Shown here: one piece after another, positions 50,809 to 59,582 of the stretch | Layout of the letters: each line of letters begins with the position of its first letter | How positions within the stretch are numbered: position 1 is the stretch's first letter | Position numbers and translations under genes: made by a program | Notes under the pieces: model-generated | What the model was told of the DNA's origin: nothing | The model's input: the letters and a program-made list of their open reading frames with translations, nothing else | Databases searched by the model: none | Assembly (NCBI GenBank): GCA_937920085.1 | Contig: CALETE010000001.1 | Location: 1 to 64,000 of the forward strand | Origin: an uncultured Alphaproteobacteria bacterium | GTDB lineage: Bacteria; Pseudomonadota; Alphaproteobacteria; Caulobacterales; Caulobacteraceae | Direction of reading: 5' to 3' | Length of the DNA stretch: 64,000 nucleotides

Positions 50809-51657
50809 ATGGCTATTCAGGGATTGCGAGGGGTCGTAGAGGCGGCCATTCAGCGGGCGTCGACCGCCACGGGCGTCGACTTCACCTTCCTGATGAAGAC
50901 TGCCAATCGCGAGAGCAGCTTCAATCCCAAGGCCAAGGCCGCCACATCTTCAGCTGCCGGCCTGTTTCAATTTGTGGATCAGACCTGGCTTTCGACCCTC
51001 AAGCAGCATGGAACCAAGTACGGCTATGGCCGCTACGCGGAACTGATCACCAAGGGTTCAGACGGCCGCTATCATGTGGAGGGTGCTGACGCCCGCAAGG
51101 CTGTCATGGACCTTAAGCTAGATCCCCATGCGTCGTCGCTGATGGCGGGGGAGCTGGCCTCGGATCATGCGTCTTATCTCCGTGGGCGAACGGGGCGGGC
51201 ACCGACCGGCGGCGAACTCTATGCCGCCCATTTTCTGGGGCCGCAGGGGTCAGCTCGACTGATCGAAGCCGTGCAAACTCGACCTGGAGCAACAGCAGCC
51301 AGTCTGTTTCCGGAAGCTGCCACATCCAATAAGTCGATTTTCTACCACGATGGTCGCCCTGCCACGGTCGGTGAAGTCTACGCAAATCTAACCCGCGCAG
51401 CTGGCAGTGGGGACGCGCACATGCCGGTCGCGGCACCCGACTCTGGGTTTATTCAATATGCCTCAGCCCGCCAGGCCGACCGCAAGCGCGAGCAGGATCA
51501 ATTGGTCGATCTGATCCTTCGGGGCTCGCAGAGCGCTGATACGCTGGACAGTGTCGGCGGCGGCGGCGGTTCGAGCACCAGCCGACTGTCGGGGTCTATG
51601 TTCTCGACCGAAATGCTGCGGGTCCTGTCAGACGCCACCCGCGATCAGCGGAATTGA
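50809..51657 (+). CDS. Lytic transglycosylase (SLT domain) protein
   Basis: The 282-residue protein has the SLT core near the start: R-E-S-S-F (residues 34-38; catalytic Glu35), A-A-G-L-F-Q-F, and A-H-F-L-G-P. These enzymes cut peptidoglycan, often for assembly of flagella or secretion systems. No clear signal peptide, so it may be exported with a machine or act inside. The C-terminal part is Gly/Ser-rich. A CtrA-type site upstream suggests cell-cycle control. It ends four bases from the CoA-transferase gene. Confidence 0.87.
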   Translation: MAIQGLRGVVEAAIQRASTATGVDFTFLMKTANRESSFNPKAKAATSSAAGLFQFVDQTWLSTLKQHGTKYGYGRYAELITKGSDGRYHVEGADARKAVMDLKLDPHASSLMAGELASDHASYLRGRTGRAPTGGELYAAHFLGPQGSARLIEAVQTRPGATAASLFPEAATSNKSIFYHDGRPATVGEVYANLTRAAGSGDAHMPVAAPDSGFIQYASARQADRKREQDQLVDLILRGSQSADTLDSVGGGGGSSTSRLSGSMFSTEMLRVLSDATRDQRN

Positions 51658-51661
51658 GCGC

Positions 51662-52858
51662 CTAGGCGGCAGCCCCGTCAGCGATCATGGCCTCGATTTC
51701 CTGCGCGCTATAGCCCAATTCTCCCAGCACAGTTTTGGTATGCTGACCAATGGCCGGATAGGCCGGGCGTACAGACATTTCGGCACCCGGGAAGAGGGCT
51801 GGGGCTGCGGGTGATCGATAGGTGCCCCCCTGACCATCCTCCACCTCAACCCATGCACCAGCTGCTGTCGCCTGGGGATCAGCGGCGACTTCGGCTGGGG
51901 TTTGGACAGGTGCCCAGACTTGGTCTGCATCATTAAGGCGCTTAGCGATCTCTTCGAAGTCTAAGGCCCCGAAGGCGGCCTCCAGTTCGGCCACCAGGGC
52001 CATGGCGTTGGCCTTACGGGCCTTGCCTGTGGCAAACCGCTCATCATTCACTAGGTCGGGACGCCCCGCGACCGGGGCAAGGAGCTGCCAGTCTGCGTTT
52101 CCACTGCGGGGATTGAGGACGAACCACTTCTCGTCGCGGCTTTGATAGAAGTTAGCCAGGGGATCAAATGGGTCCTTACGGGACCGATTTGAGGCCAAGC
52201 GTCCCAAGGACAATTGCACAGCCATGTCAGAGCTGACCGTATAGATCCCTGTGGCCAACAAGGACGTTTGGACATAGCGCCCTTGTCCCGTCTGTTCTCG
52301 CTCATAGAGCGCGGCGAGGATTGCAGAGACGGTGGCCAGTGAGGTGGTGTGATCGCCCACCCCAGTGCGCAGAATGAAGGGTTCCGACCCCTTTGGCGTG
52401 TGCATCCGCGCGACGCCGGCCCTGGACCAGAAGGCGGTGACGTCAAAGCCCGGCTTATCGGCGTCTGGGCCTTCCAGCCCATAGCCAGTGACGGCGGCAT
52501 AAACCAGTCGAGGATTGGCGGCCCGCAGGGTCGCCTCGTCCAGGCCCGAGCGCTTGAGGGCGGCAGGTCTGACATTGGTGATGAAGACATCGGCTGACGC
52601 GGCCAGTTTGGCGAGGGCATCACGACCAGCTGGCTTGGAAGTGTCCAGGGCCACAGCGCGCTTGCCGCGATTGTCCACGGCAAAGGTTGGGTTGCCTGCA
52701 AAGGCATTCTTGGCGTCTGCAAAGGCATTGCGCATGGGATCCCCCTGAGCGCGTTCAACCTTTGTCACCTCGGCGCCCCAGTCGCCTAAAATTCCAGCCG
52801 CACCCGGCGCAGCAATATAGGTGGCAAACTCGACGACTTTCAGACCCTTAAGCAGCAC
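51662..52858 (-). CDS. CaiB/BaiF family III CoA transferase
   Basis: The 398-residue protein has the family pattern: V-V-E-F-A-T-Y-I-A-A-P-G, G-A-E-V-T-K-V-E, and the D-N-R-G-K-R-A-V-A-L-D segment. Y-G-L-E-G-P-D-A-D-K-P-G-F-D marks the region with the catalytic Asp. It moves CoA between carboxylic acids. Substrate unknown; neighbouring acyl-CoA genes fit a degradative role. Confidence 0.92.
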   Translation of the reverse strand: MLLKGLKVVEFATYIAAPGAAGILGDWGAEVTKVERAQGDPMRNAFADAKNAFAGNPTFAVDNRGKRAVALDTSKPAGRDALAKLAASADVFITNVRPAALKRSGLDEATLRAANPRLVYAAVTGYGLEGPDADKPGFDVTAFWSRAGVARMHTPKGSEPFILRTGVGDHTTSLATVSAILAALYEREQTGQGRYVQTSLLATGIYTVSSDMAVQLSLGRLASNRSRKDPFDPLANFYQSRDEKWFVLNPRSGNADWQLLAPVAGRPDLVNDERFATGKARKANAMALVAELEAAFGALDFEEIAKRLNDADQVWAPVQTPAEVAADPQATAAGAWVEVEDGQGGTYRSPAAPALFPGAEMSVRPAYPAIGQHTKTVLGELGYSAQEIEAMIADGAAA

Positions 52859-52924
52859 GACATCCCCCCGGCACAGTGTGTTGGCATCATAGTGAAGGCT
52901 TCGCCCAAATGTCTCAAGGCGTGA

Positions 52925-54766
52925 TCAACTAGCTAGACGCAGGTTTGGTGATGTCGACGGCCTTGCGGCAAGCGCATCGGCGAGGGCGCGGCTCAGGGCG
53001 ACAGCGGTGACAGGCTTGCGAAGGATCGCGTCTGCGCCGCAATCTCTGCAAGCTTTGGCCTGCTCGGCGCTACCGTCGATAACCGCGATGATCGGGACCC
53101 TAGCGGCGGGACCGTCAATACGACGGATATCGGCGATGGTCTCCGAACCCTCCAAACCGGGCAGATCGCCGTCAATCATGATCAGGTCGAGCTCGCAAAG
53201 TCGCGCCAGATCCAAAGCCCTGCGACCGGTGGAGGTTTGAATTACCTGATGGCCAATTTGTTCGAGTGCGGCGCGTAACATCGCCGCCGCAAGGGCGTCA
53301 TCCTCTGCACAGAGGACCCGCAATGTGTCACGCTCTGGAGCCTGAGACGCTGCGACCTGCGGATAATCGACCAAGGAGAGCGGTTTGGCATGCGGATCAA
53401 AGGGAAGCTCTAGCCGAAAGCAGCAGCCGACACCGACCGCGCTTAGACCAGATAAGCTGCCACCCATCAGGTGCGCCAACTCCTTGGATAGAGAAAGGCC
53501 AAGGCCGGCCCCAGACGTCCCGGCGTTCGTCCGCCCAATGCGCTGGAAGGGTTCAAAGGCCCTGTTGAGTTCCTCAGCGTCTAGGCCAGGCCCTGTATCA
53601 ACGACTTCGACAAGGATGCGCGCGGACTCGTTCAACTTAAGTCGGACTTCAACACGGCCACGCACTGTATATTTCAACCCATTGGCAATCAGGTGTGCCA
53701 GGATTTCGCTCACGCGGTTTACGTCGCCGAGGGCTGCGCCGCCAACGGCTTCCAAGTCGGGGTCGACAAAGACCTGCAGTTCCAGACCCTTTGCGGTCGC
53801 GACGGATCTTTGCGCCGCCACCATATTCCGGACCAGGTCTGCAAGGGCGATTGGCGTTCGGTTCACCGTCAATCCGCCTGTCACTGCGGTCTCAGAATCC
53901 AAGGTCGTATTCAGGGTTTTGATCAAGTCATTGGCCGCTTTCAGGGCGTCGGCGACCTGTTCTCTTGGCAGCCCGCTGCGATGACTGCGGTCGGCGGCGG
54001 CGGTCAGCAATTGCGTCACACCGGTCAGGCCATTGCGGATTTCGTGGCTCAGGGTCGCGACGAGGTCAGATTTCGATTGCGCTATGCGGCGGGCGTCGTC
54101 GACCGCGCCAGCGCGCTCTGCGATCAGCACGTCCCGATCGGCTGCCAACTCAAACTGGCGGCGCAGGACCCGGTTGAAAATGAAGGCCAGGGCGAGGCAA
54201 AGGGCGAATGCACCCTGGGATATCAAAGCCAGATCGTCTGACTCCTTGTTTGTACCGAGCAAGATCAATGGGGTCGCAGCTGCAGCGGGTCCAACGATCA
54301 GCAGGCTGGGAAGCCAAGGTGCCGAGAAGAATAGAACGAGGATCGCAGCGGCCAGGGACATGAGCAGCAAAGAGTCTCGCATGGGGCCCGCGCGATCCGC
54401 AAACACAGCGATTTCCGCCACAGCGAGGGACCAGACCAGCCCACAGGCCACCTGAATCTGCCCTCTCATGACGATCTTGTCTTTTGAGGACGCCCCTTTG
54501 ATCCAGGAGATCGCGGCATAGAAAATACCCCAGGCCGCCGCGAATATGGCGAAGCTGATGCTCATCCATGCCGAATTCGGTGCGAGGCTTCCCCCCCAAA
54601 CAAAGATGGGAAGGCAGATCGCAAAGGTCGCCAAAGCATGGGGTAATAGGGCCGCTTGAGCTTCAAGGGCCAGTTTGGTCAGCGCCAATTCTTTACGCGT
54701 TTCCAAAGTTAATTTTTCTTGCATCAAGTCGGCCGGATCCAAAGGGCAAGCGGGGATTTTCCACAC
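52925..54766 (-). CDS. Membrane hybrid histidine kinase
   Basis: A 613-residue kinase: several hydrophobic segments (about 40-200), HisKA with the phospho-acceptor His241 in L-S-H-E-I-R-N-G, HATPase with N-box Asn362 and G1 box D-T-G-P-G-L-D, and a C-terminal receiver (Asp532 in M-I-D-G-D-L-P-G; Lys in L-R-K-P). It senses an unknown signal through its membrane part. GTG 54766 has GAGG upstream; ATG 54724 is an alternative. It diverges from a DUF2336 gene. Confidence 0.88.
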   Translation of the reverse strand: MWKIPACPLDPADLMQEKLTLETRKELALTKLALEAQAALLPHALATFAICLPIFVWGGSLAPNSAWMSISFAIFAAAWGIFYAAISWIKGASSKDKIVMRGQIQVACGLVWSLAVAEIAVFADRAGPMRDSLLLMSLAAAILVLFFSAPWLPSLLIVGPAAAATPLILLGTNKESDDLALISQGAFALCLALAFIFNRVLRRQFELAADRDVLIAERAGAVDDARRIAQSKSDLVATLSHEIRNGLTGVTQLLTAAADRSHRSGLPREQVADALKAANDLIKTLNTTLDSETAVTGGLTVNRTPIALADLVRNMVAAQRSVATAKGLELQVFVDPDLEAVGGAALGDVNRVSEILAHLIANGLKYTVRGRVEVRLKLNESARILVEVVDTGPGLDAEELNRAFEPFQRIGRTNAGTSGAGLGLSLSKELAHLMGGSLSGLSAVGVGCCFRLELPFDPHAKPLSLVDYPQVAASQAPERDTLRVLCAEDDALAAAMLRAALEQIGHQVIQTSTGRRALDLARLCELDLIMIDGDLPGLEGSETIADIRRIDGPAARVPIIAVIDGSAEQAKACRDCGADAILRKPVTAVALSRALADALAARPSTSPNLRLAS

Positions 54767-54925
54767 CTAAGACCTCAAAGTTTGCAATAGGTTACGGCTC
54801 TACCTTGACGTTTAAGAATTTGTTCGATGGAACCGACTTCCCTGAGGCTTCGAAACCGTTCATTAAGCCTAACGACTGATTATCGTGCGATAGGGGTATT
54901 CCCTTCGGGATCAATTGAGGCTGGC

Positions 54926-56074
54926 ATGTCGACCACAAGAGCCGCGCTGACGGATGAAGACGTCCGGATGCTGGTGAAGGGCGTGACGCCAGATGAGCGC
55001 GCCATCGCGGCCCACAAAATCTGTCGCTATGTTGATCGTGATGACCTGACTGGCGAGGAACGGGCCCGCGCCGAGGAAATCTTGCGGGTGATGGCGCAAG
55101 ACGCCACCGAACTGGTTCGCCGTGCCCTGGCTGTTACTCTGAAGGCATCTCCGATGGTTCCTCGGGATGTGGCCCTGCGGCTGTCTCGGGACATTGATAG
55201 TATCGCCCTACCCATGCTTTCCATGTCCCCAGTATTCACTGACGAGGACTTGGTTGAAATCGTACGCCTTGGGGATCCCGTCCGGCAGGTGGTGATCGCT
55301 AAGCGTCCAAGAGTGTCGAAAATCTTGAGCGCGTCCATTGTCGAGCATGGGGTTGAAAGGGCTGTTGAGGCGGTTTGTGCCAATGACAATGCCGACCTCG
55401 CCGAGAGCACTCTGCAAGACGTGTTGGTCCGGTTTGAAGAGTCAGAGCGTGTCTTGGCAGCCGTTGCCTATCGACAAGTCCTGCCCCTAGCGGTCACTGA
55501 AAAATTGATCGACATGGTCGGCGACACGGTTCGCGATCATTTGTTGAACCACCATGAAATTTCCGCTGAACTGGCCCTGGACATTGCCTTGGGTGCCAAG
55601 GAGCGAGCAACCATCGACTTGGTCGATCAGGCGGGAAAGTCAGGTGATATTCGCAGCTTTGTCGCCCACCTGCACAAGCATGACCGGCTGACAGCTTCCT
55701 TGCTTCTGCGGGCCTTGGCACATGGGCACATGTCCTTTTTCGAGTGGGGCCTAGCGGAAATGGCAGCCATTCCCCATCACAGAACTTGGATGATGGTTCA
55801 CGATGCCGGTGTGCTGGGCCTCCGCGCGATTTATGAGCGGACAGGCCTGCCTGCGCGGTTGTTTCCGGCATTCCGCGCGGCGGTCGACACGTTTCATTCC
55901 ATGGAGTTTGACGGCGGCGCTAAGGACCGCGAGAGGTTCCAGGAGGCCATGCTCCAGCGCTTTCTGACCCAACCTGTCCATGTGGCAAAGGAAGATGTCG
56001 AGTACCTGCTCGACAAAATGGACCGTCTGACGACGGAAACCCGCTCAGAGAAACGGCCCGCTCTGGCCAGATAG
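54926..56074 (+). CDS. DUF2336 family protein
   Basis: The 382-residue all-helical protein begins L-T-D-E-D-V-R-M-L-V and shows the repeated helical pattern of DUF2336 (L-V-R-R-A-L-A-V-T-L, L-P-M-L-S-M-S-P-V-F-T-D-E-D-L). The family is common in Alphaproteobacteria and has no known activity; members often stand near signalling genes, as here beside the divergent kinase. A second member is at 58384-59454. ATG 54926 fits the family start. Confidence 0.85.
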   Translation: MSTTRAALTDEDVRMLVKGVTPDERAIAAHKICRYVDRDDLTGEERARAEEILRVMAQDATELVRRALAVTLKASPMVPRDVALRLSRDIDSIALPMLSMSPVFTDEDLVEIVRLGDPVRQVVIAKRPRVSKILSASIVEHGVERAVEAVCANDNADLAESTLQDVLVRFEESERVLAAVAYRQVLPLAVTEKLIDMVGDTVRDHLLNHHEISAELALDIALGAKERATIDLVDQAGKSGDIRSFVAHLHKHDRLTASLLLRALAHGHMSFFEWGLAEMAAIPHHRTWMMVHDAGVLGLRAIYERTGLPARLFPAFRAAVDTFHSMEFDGGAKDRERFQEAMLQRFLTQPVHVAKEDVEYLLDKMDRLTTETRSEKRPALAR

Positions 56075-56117
56075 CGAGTCTCTTGCTTTACCCCGCTGAG
56101 GTGGCCAATCTGGCGAA

Positions 56118-56915
56118 ATGACCGACACAGCCCCTCGCATTGCACCCGACAGCGAAATTAAGCCTGCCGCCACGATACTGATCTTGCGTGACGACCCGGT
56201 GTTTGAGGTGCTGATGGTCAAGCGCCATCATCAGATCGACTTCGCCTCAGGGGCTCTGGTATTTCCCGGTGGTAAGACCCACTCCGGCGACGATGACCCG
56301 GCCTGGACCGATCACATCCTAGGCGGCGAAGACCACGATCTCATTCAACGGGGCCTTAGGATCGCTGCGATCCGCGAGGTGTTTGAGGAGGCAGGTATCC
56401 TCCTGGCGCGTCGCACGGATGGCTCAGCTATGGGCGATCAGGTTGCGCCCATGGAAGTACGACAGGCTGTAGACGCTGGAAAGACGGCCTTTCTGGACGT
56501 GGTGCGGGACCTAGACGCCAAGCTTGATCTCAACAGCCTCACCGTTTTTGCCCGTTGGATCACACCGCCCATGACCCCCAAGCGGTTCGACACCTGGTTC
56601 TATGTGGCCCATGCGCCGGCAGACCAGTTAGCTGCCTGTGATGGCCGCGAGACCGTTGACGCTGAATGGATCGCACCGTCGGAGGTTCTGCGCTTGGCCG
56701 AGGCTGGCGAGCGCAAGGTCATCTTCCCAACACGCATGAATGTGAAGCTTTTGGCCGAGGCGGCAAGTGCTGACGACTGTATCGCCCGCGCCCGCGCGCG
56801 AACCTTGGTGACGGTCCGTCCTGAGATGAAGGATACGCCCAATGGCAAGGTCTTGGCCCTGCCACCGGATGCTGGTTATGGGATTGTCGAAGAGCCCCTC
56901 GCCAACGTCATGTAG
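56118..56915 (+). CDS. Nudix hydrolase family protein
   Basis: A 265-residue protein: the N-terminal strand A-A-T-I-L-I-L-R-D-D and a Nudix box with R-E-V-F-E-E-A-G (R-E-x-x-E-E core), preceded by G-A-L-V-F-P-G-G-K. The box spacing is longer than in MutT because a loop is inserted, as in the NUDT8/19-like group that acts on CoA or other nucleotides. Ends tail to tail with the Hpt gene. Confidence 0.87.
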   Translation: MTDTAPRIAPDSEIKPAATILILRDDPVFEVLMVKRHHQIDFASGALVFPGGKTHSGDDDPAWTDHILGGEDHDLIQRGLRIAAIREVFEEAGILLARRTDGSAMGDQVAPMEVRQAVDAGKTAFLDVVRDLDAKLDLNSLTVFARWITPPMTPKRFDTWFYVAHAPADQLAACDGRETVDAEWIAPSEVLRLAEAGERKVIFPTRMNVKLLAEAASADDCIARARARTLVTVRPEMKDTPNGKVLALPPDAGYGIVEEPLANVM

Positions 56916-56977
56916 GCGGGGAAGCTGGCCCGACCGACGGGACCCAGGGATTAATATGATCGGCAGGGCTGTCTTGA

Positions 56978-57004
56978 AAGAGACGAAGGGTCTCTTGCCC
57001 TTTT
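56978..57004. terminator. Terminator between Nudix and Hpt genes
   Basis: AAGAGAC-GAAGG-GTCTCTT forms a seven-pair stem; on the plus strand TTGCCCTTTT follows. It lies between convergent genes. Confidence 0.55.
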
Positions 57005-57485
57005 AGCCGCCAAACTCCGCGACACTCTTTTCAAGCTCAGCGATCAAGGCACGACCGACATCGTTTTCGTCGGTCTTGATATCGTTGCGCACAGCGGCCT
57101 TGATGGCGTTGATATGGGCATCGATCAGCATCATCGGCGCATGGAGGCGCTTTTCTTTGTCGTCGATCAGCTTGCAAAGTGAGGCGCTGAACTGGGTGAC
57201 AATTGGAAAGCCATAGGTCGTGCCCAATCCTTTGAGATCATGACAACGGAGATAAAGGAACTCCATGGCTTCCACGGTCTGACCTTCGTTCTTTACACGC
57301 AGGCGCGCACCATCCAGCTTAACGACCTCGTCATTCAGCCATTGGGCAAAATTTCCAGATAAACTCTGCAGCGCCGCCTCAGCTTTAGCGATGGCTGCAG
57401 GATCAATGGCATTAAATCGACCGCCGATTTTCTCGCGCAGGGCGTTTGACGCGGGAATCACCTCGACCGGCTTCTCTTGGCTCAC
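57003..57485 (-). CDS. Hpt domain protein
   Basis: A 160-residue, mostly helical protein with the histidine phosphotransfer motif H-D-L-K-G-L-G (His82). Hpt proteins carry phosphate between receivers of hybrid kinases and response regulators. It stands alone, with no kinase fused, and the nearest hybrid kinase is at 52925-54766. GTG start behind AAAGG. An inverted repeat lies between it and NAD kinase. Confidence 0.78.
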   Translation of the reverse strand: MSQEKPVEVIPASNALREKIGGRFNAIDPAAIAKAEAALQSLSGNFAQWLNDEVVKLDGARLRVKNEGQTVEAMEFLYLRCHDLKGLGTTYGFPIVTQFSASLCKLIDDKEKRLHAPMMLIDAHINAIKAAVRNDIKTDENDVGRALIAELEKSVAEFGG

Positions 57486-57529
57486 AACTTGACCTTTTAG
57501 TTTCTGCTCGTTCAGGATGTTAAATTGGA

Positions 57530-57559
57530 CGGGTTAACAACTTATGATACGGTAACCCG
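57530..57559. promoter_or_regulatory. Inverted repeat between NAD kinase and Hpt genes
   Basis: CGGGTTA (57530-57536) and TAACCCG (57553-57559) are perfect inverted arms around 16 bases. It could be an operator for the Hpt gene or a loose hairpin after NAD kinase; there is no T-run. Confidence 0.35.
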
Positions 57560-57566
57560 AGGTATT

Positions 57567-58349
57567 TTAGACCGAGAATTGCTCAGCTAAAACGCGTTCT
57601 TCTAGGCTTCGCCCTGCGTCAAAGAGCATGCGCATGCTGATCTGACGGTCCTCAGAAATATGAACCTCTATAACGTCGCGGACTTCAAGATTATCGGCCA
57701 CGGCAGAGACCGGCCGTTTTTCAGACTCAAGAATCTCAAACGAGACCTTGGCTGTATGGGCAAGCAGGGCACCGCGCCATCGGCGAGGGCGGAAGGCGCT
57801 GATCGGTGTTAGGGCCAGGACCTTGGCGTCGAGGGGAATGATCGGCCCGTGCGCAGAAAGATTGTACGCCGTCGATCCTGCGGGGGTCGCAACAAGGGCT
57901 CCGTCACAGGAGAGCTCACTTAACCGCACCTTCCCGTCGATCGAGATCCGTAACTTGGCGGTTTGGCGGGTCTGACGCAGCAGGGATACTTCATTTATCG
58001 CCATGGCCTTGTGGACGTTGCCGTGCACGTCGGTGGCGACCATTTTCAAGGGGTGGATTATGGCGCGCTCTGCGTCTTGAATCCGCTCTCGCAGATCATC
58101 CTCCGCATATTCGTTCATCAAGAACCCAACCGAGCCCCGGTTCATGCCATAAATTGGCCGGCGGTGATCGCGTTGGTCATGCAGGACTTCCAGCATGAAG
58201 CCGTCACCCCCAAGGGCGACAACAATATCAGCCTCCTCACGGGGATGCTGGCCATAGCGTTCTGAAAGGCGCACCAGGGCGTCCTGTGCCTCTGGGCGAT
58301 CGCTGGCGAGGAAGGCCAGCTTGGAGGGGGGCGGATCAGAAGTTGTCAT
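57567..58349 (-). CDS. nadK: NAD kinase
   Basis: The 260-residue protein has the NAD kinase signature G-G-D-G-F-M-L (G-G-D-G motif), G-M-N-R-G-S-V-G-F-L-M-N, N-E-V-S-L-L, and A-T-P-A-G-S-T-A-Y-N-L-S. It makes NADP from NAD and ATP. ATG at 58349 fits the family length; an upstream frame is open to 58487. It lies just after the second DUF2336 gene on the same strand. Confidence 0.93.
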   Translation of the reverse strand: MTTSDPPPSKLAFLASDRPEAQDALVRLSERYGQHPREEADIVVALGGDGFMLEVLHDQRDHRRPIYGMNRGSVGFLMNEYAEDDLRERIQDAERAIIHPLKMVATDVHGNVHKAMAINEVSLLRQTRQTAKLRISIDGKVRLSELSCDGALVATPAGSTAYNLSAHGPIIPLDAKVLALTPISAFRPRRWRGALLAHTAKVSFEILESEKRPVSAVADNLEVRDVIEVHISEDRQISMRMLFDAGRSLEERVLAEQFSV

Positions 58350-58383
58350 GCCTGCGCAGAAAGCCTTTGAACTCTGCTCAAAG

Positions 58384-59454
58384 TCAAACTTGGTTTTTGT
58401 CGAGCATGGTGAAGGCCCGCGCCGCCCAGTGTGCTGAGACGCCACCGAAGGCCTGATCGATGCGGCTCCCATCGTCAGGCGACCCAAAGGGGAGGCCGCC
58501 GTTCAGCCGCCTCACCGCCTGAAGGACTTGCGGAAATACCGTCCGATCCATGCCCACAGCCCGGCAGGCCAAGGCCAGGGGTTCAGCGCTGGGGGCGTCA
58601 ATCGCGGCGCGAACTCCGGACACGGGAAGGTCAGCCAGGCAGGCAAGGCCCATCAGGAAGGCCGAGAGCCGATCATCCAGCAGGGCGCGAACCAGATAGC
58701 CGGTGGTGAGTTGCCCAGACATCTGCATTTTGACGATCAGGCTGCTTATGCCCGTCTCGTCCAGATCCTCGCCGTCATGGGCTTTGTTGAGTGCAGCCTC
58801 AAGGTTTTGGGTGTTGAGGTCAAACCTCAAGGCTAAGGCGTGTCGTAGCGGCGGGTCGCAGTAGGTATAGAGGCTACAGCCCTGGAGTCTGGACAGACTG
58901 CGGTGTTGAACCAGAGGTTTGCGCAGGGCGGTGACCCGACGGGCGGCACTCACCAGGGCGTTGAGTTGGCCTTCGGTCAGGGTGAAGCTTTGATTTTCCG
59001 CCACCACGGTCAGGACAGCGGCGTCCTGTCCAGCGATCAACAAATCAAGCACAGGAGCTGGCAGATGCTTACGGCGGGCGATTTCAATATGGTGGTCGGG
59101 ACCCGTCGCCCCGATCAGGGCGACGAGATCGGTCTGATCCAGAACTGGGCTTGCCCGCAGGACGGGAGCTGCGGATTCGATGGGGCCGGTGGCCAGGGCC
59201 CAAATCAGCTTTTGGCTCGGCCAAGGCGAGGCCGCGATATCCTCGGCAAGGCGTAGCCGCGTTTCGGGATCACTGAAACCCAATAGGTTATGGGTAAGCC
59301 CTGAGACCTGATCTGCTGCGTCTGCGGGGATAAGCGTGTCCTGAGCTACGCGGCATAGTCGCGCAACAGCGCGCATCAGACGATCACGCGCAGCGGGCGA
59401 CGCGGTGTCTGGCGCATAGGTCGCCAAGTCTCCCGAAAATGCCGCCAACGCCAA
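58384..59454 (-). CDS. DUF2336 family protein
   Basis: The 356-residue, helical protein matches DUF2336 in its pattern (D-R-L-M-R-A-V-A-R-L-C, L-L-D-D-R-L-S-A-F-L-M-G-L-A). It is distinct from the member at 54926-56074 in sequence. The NAD kinase gene follows on the same strand after 34 bases. No catalytic residues are apparent. Confidence 0.82.
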   Translation of the reverse strand: MALAAFSGDLATYAPDTASPAARDRLMRAVARLCRVAQDTLIPADAADQVSGLTHNLLGFSDPETRLRLAEDIAASPWPSQKLIWALATGPIESAAPVLRASPVLDQTDLVALIGATGPDHHIEIARRKHLPAPVLDLLIAGQDAAVLTVVAENQSFTLTEGQLNALVSAARRVTALRKPLVQHRSLSRLQGCSLYTYCDPPLRHALALRFDLNTQNLEAALNKAHDGEDLDETGISSLIVKMQMSGQLTTGYLVRALLDDRLSAFLMGLACLADLPVSGVRAAIDAPSAEPLALACRAVGMDRTVFPQVLQAVRRLNGGLPFGSPDDGSRIDQAFGGVSAHWAARAFTMLDKNQV

Positions 59455-59582
59455 GTCCGAATCCTTTTTCGTCGTGTTCTAGGGTGAGCCTGTTCCTGGG
59501 ACGTGAAAACATGGTTACAAAATCGTGGAAACCGAACCTGAGCCAAAGTTAATCGGCATAAAGCCATCCCTGGGGAGATGAT

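Noticed and set aside
50809..51657. Transglycosylase as the missing prophage endolysin
   Set aside because: It lies about 39 kb away among host genes and has a CtrA-type site.
54767..54925. CtrA full site between the kinase and DUF2336 genes
   Set aside because: Only half-sites (TTAA) occur, with poor second halves.
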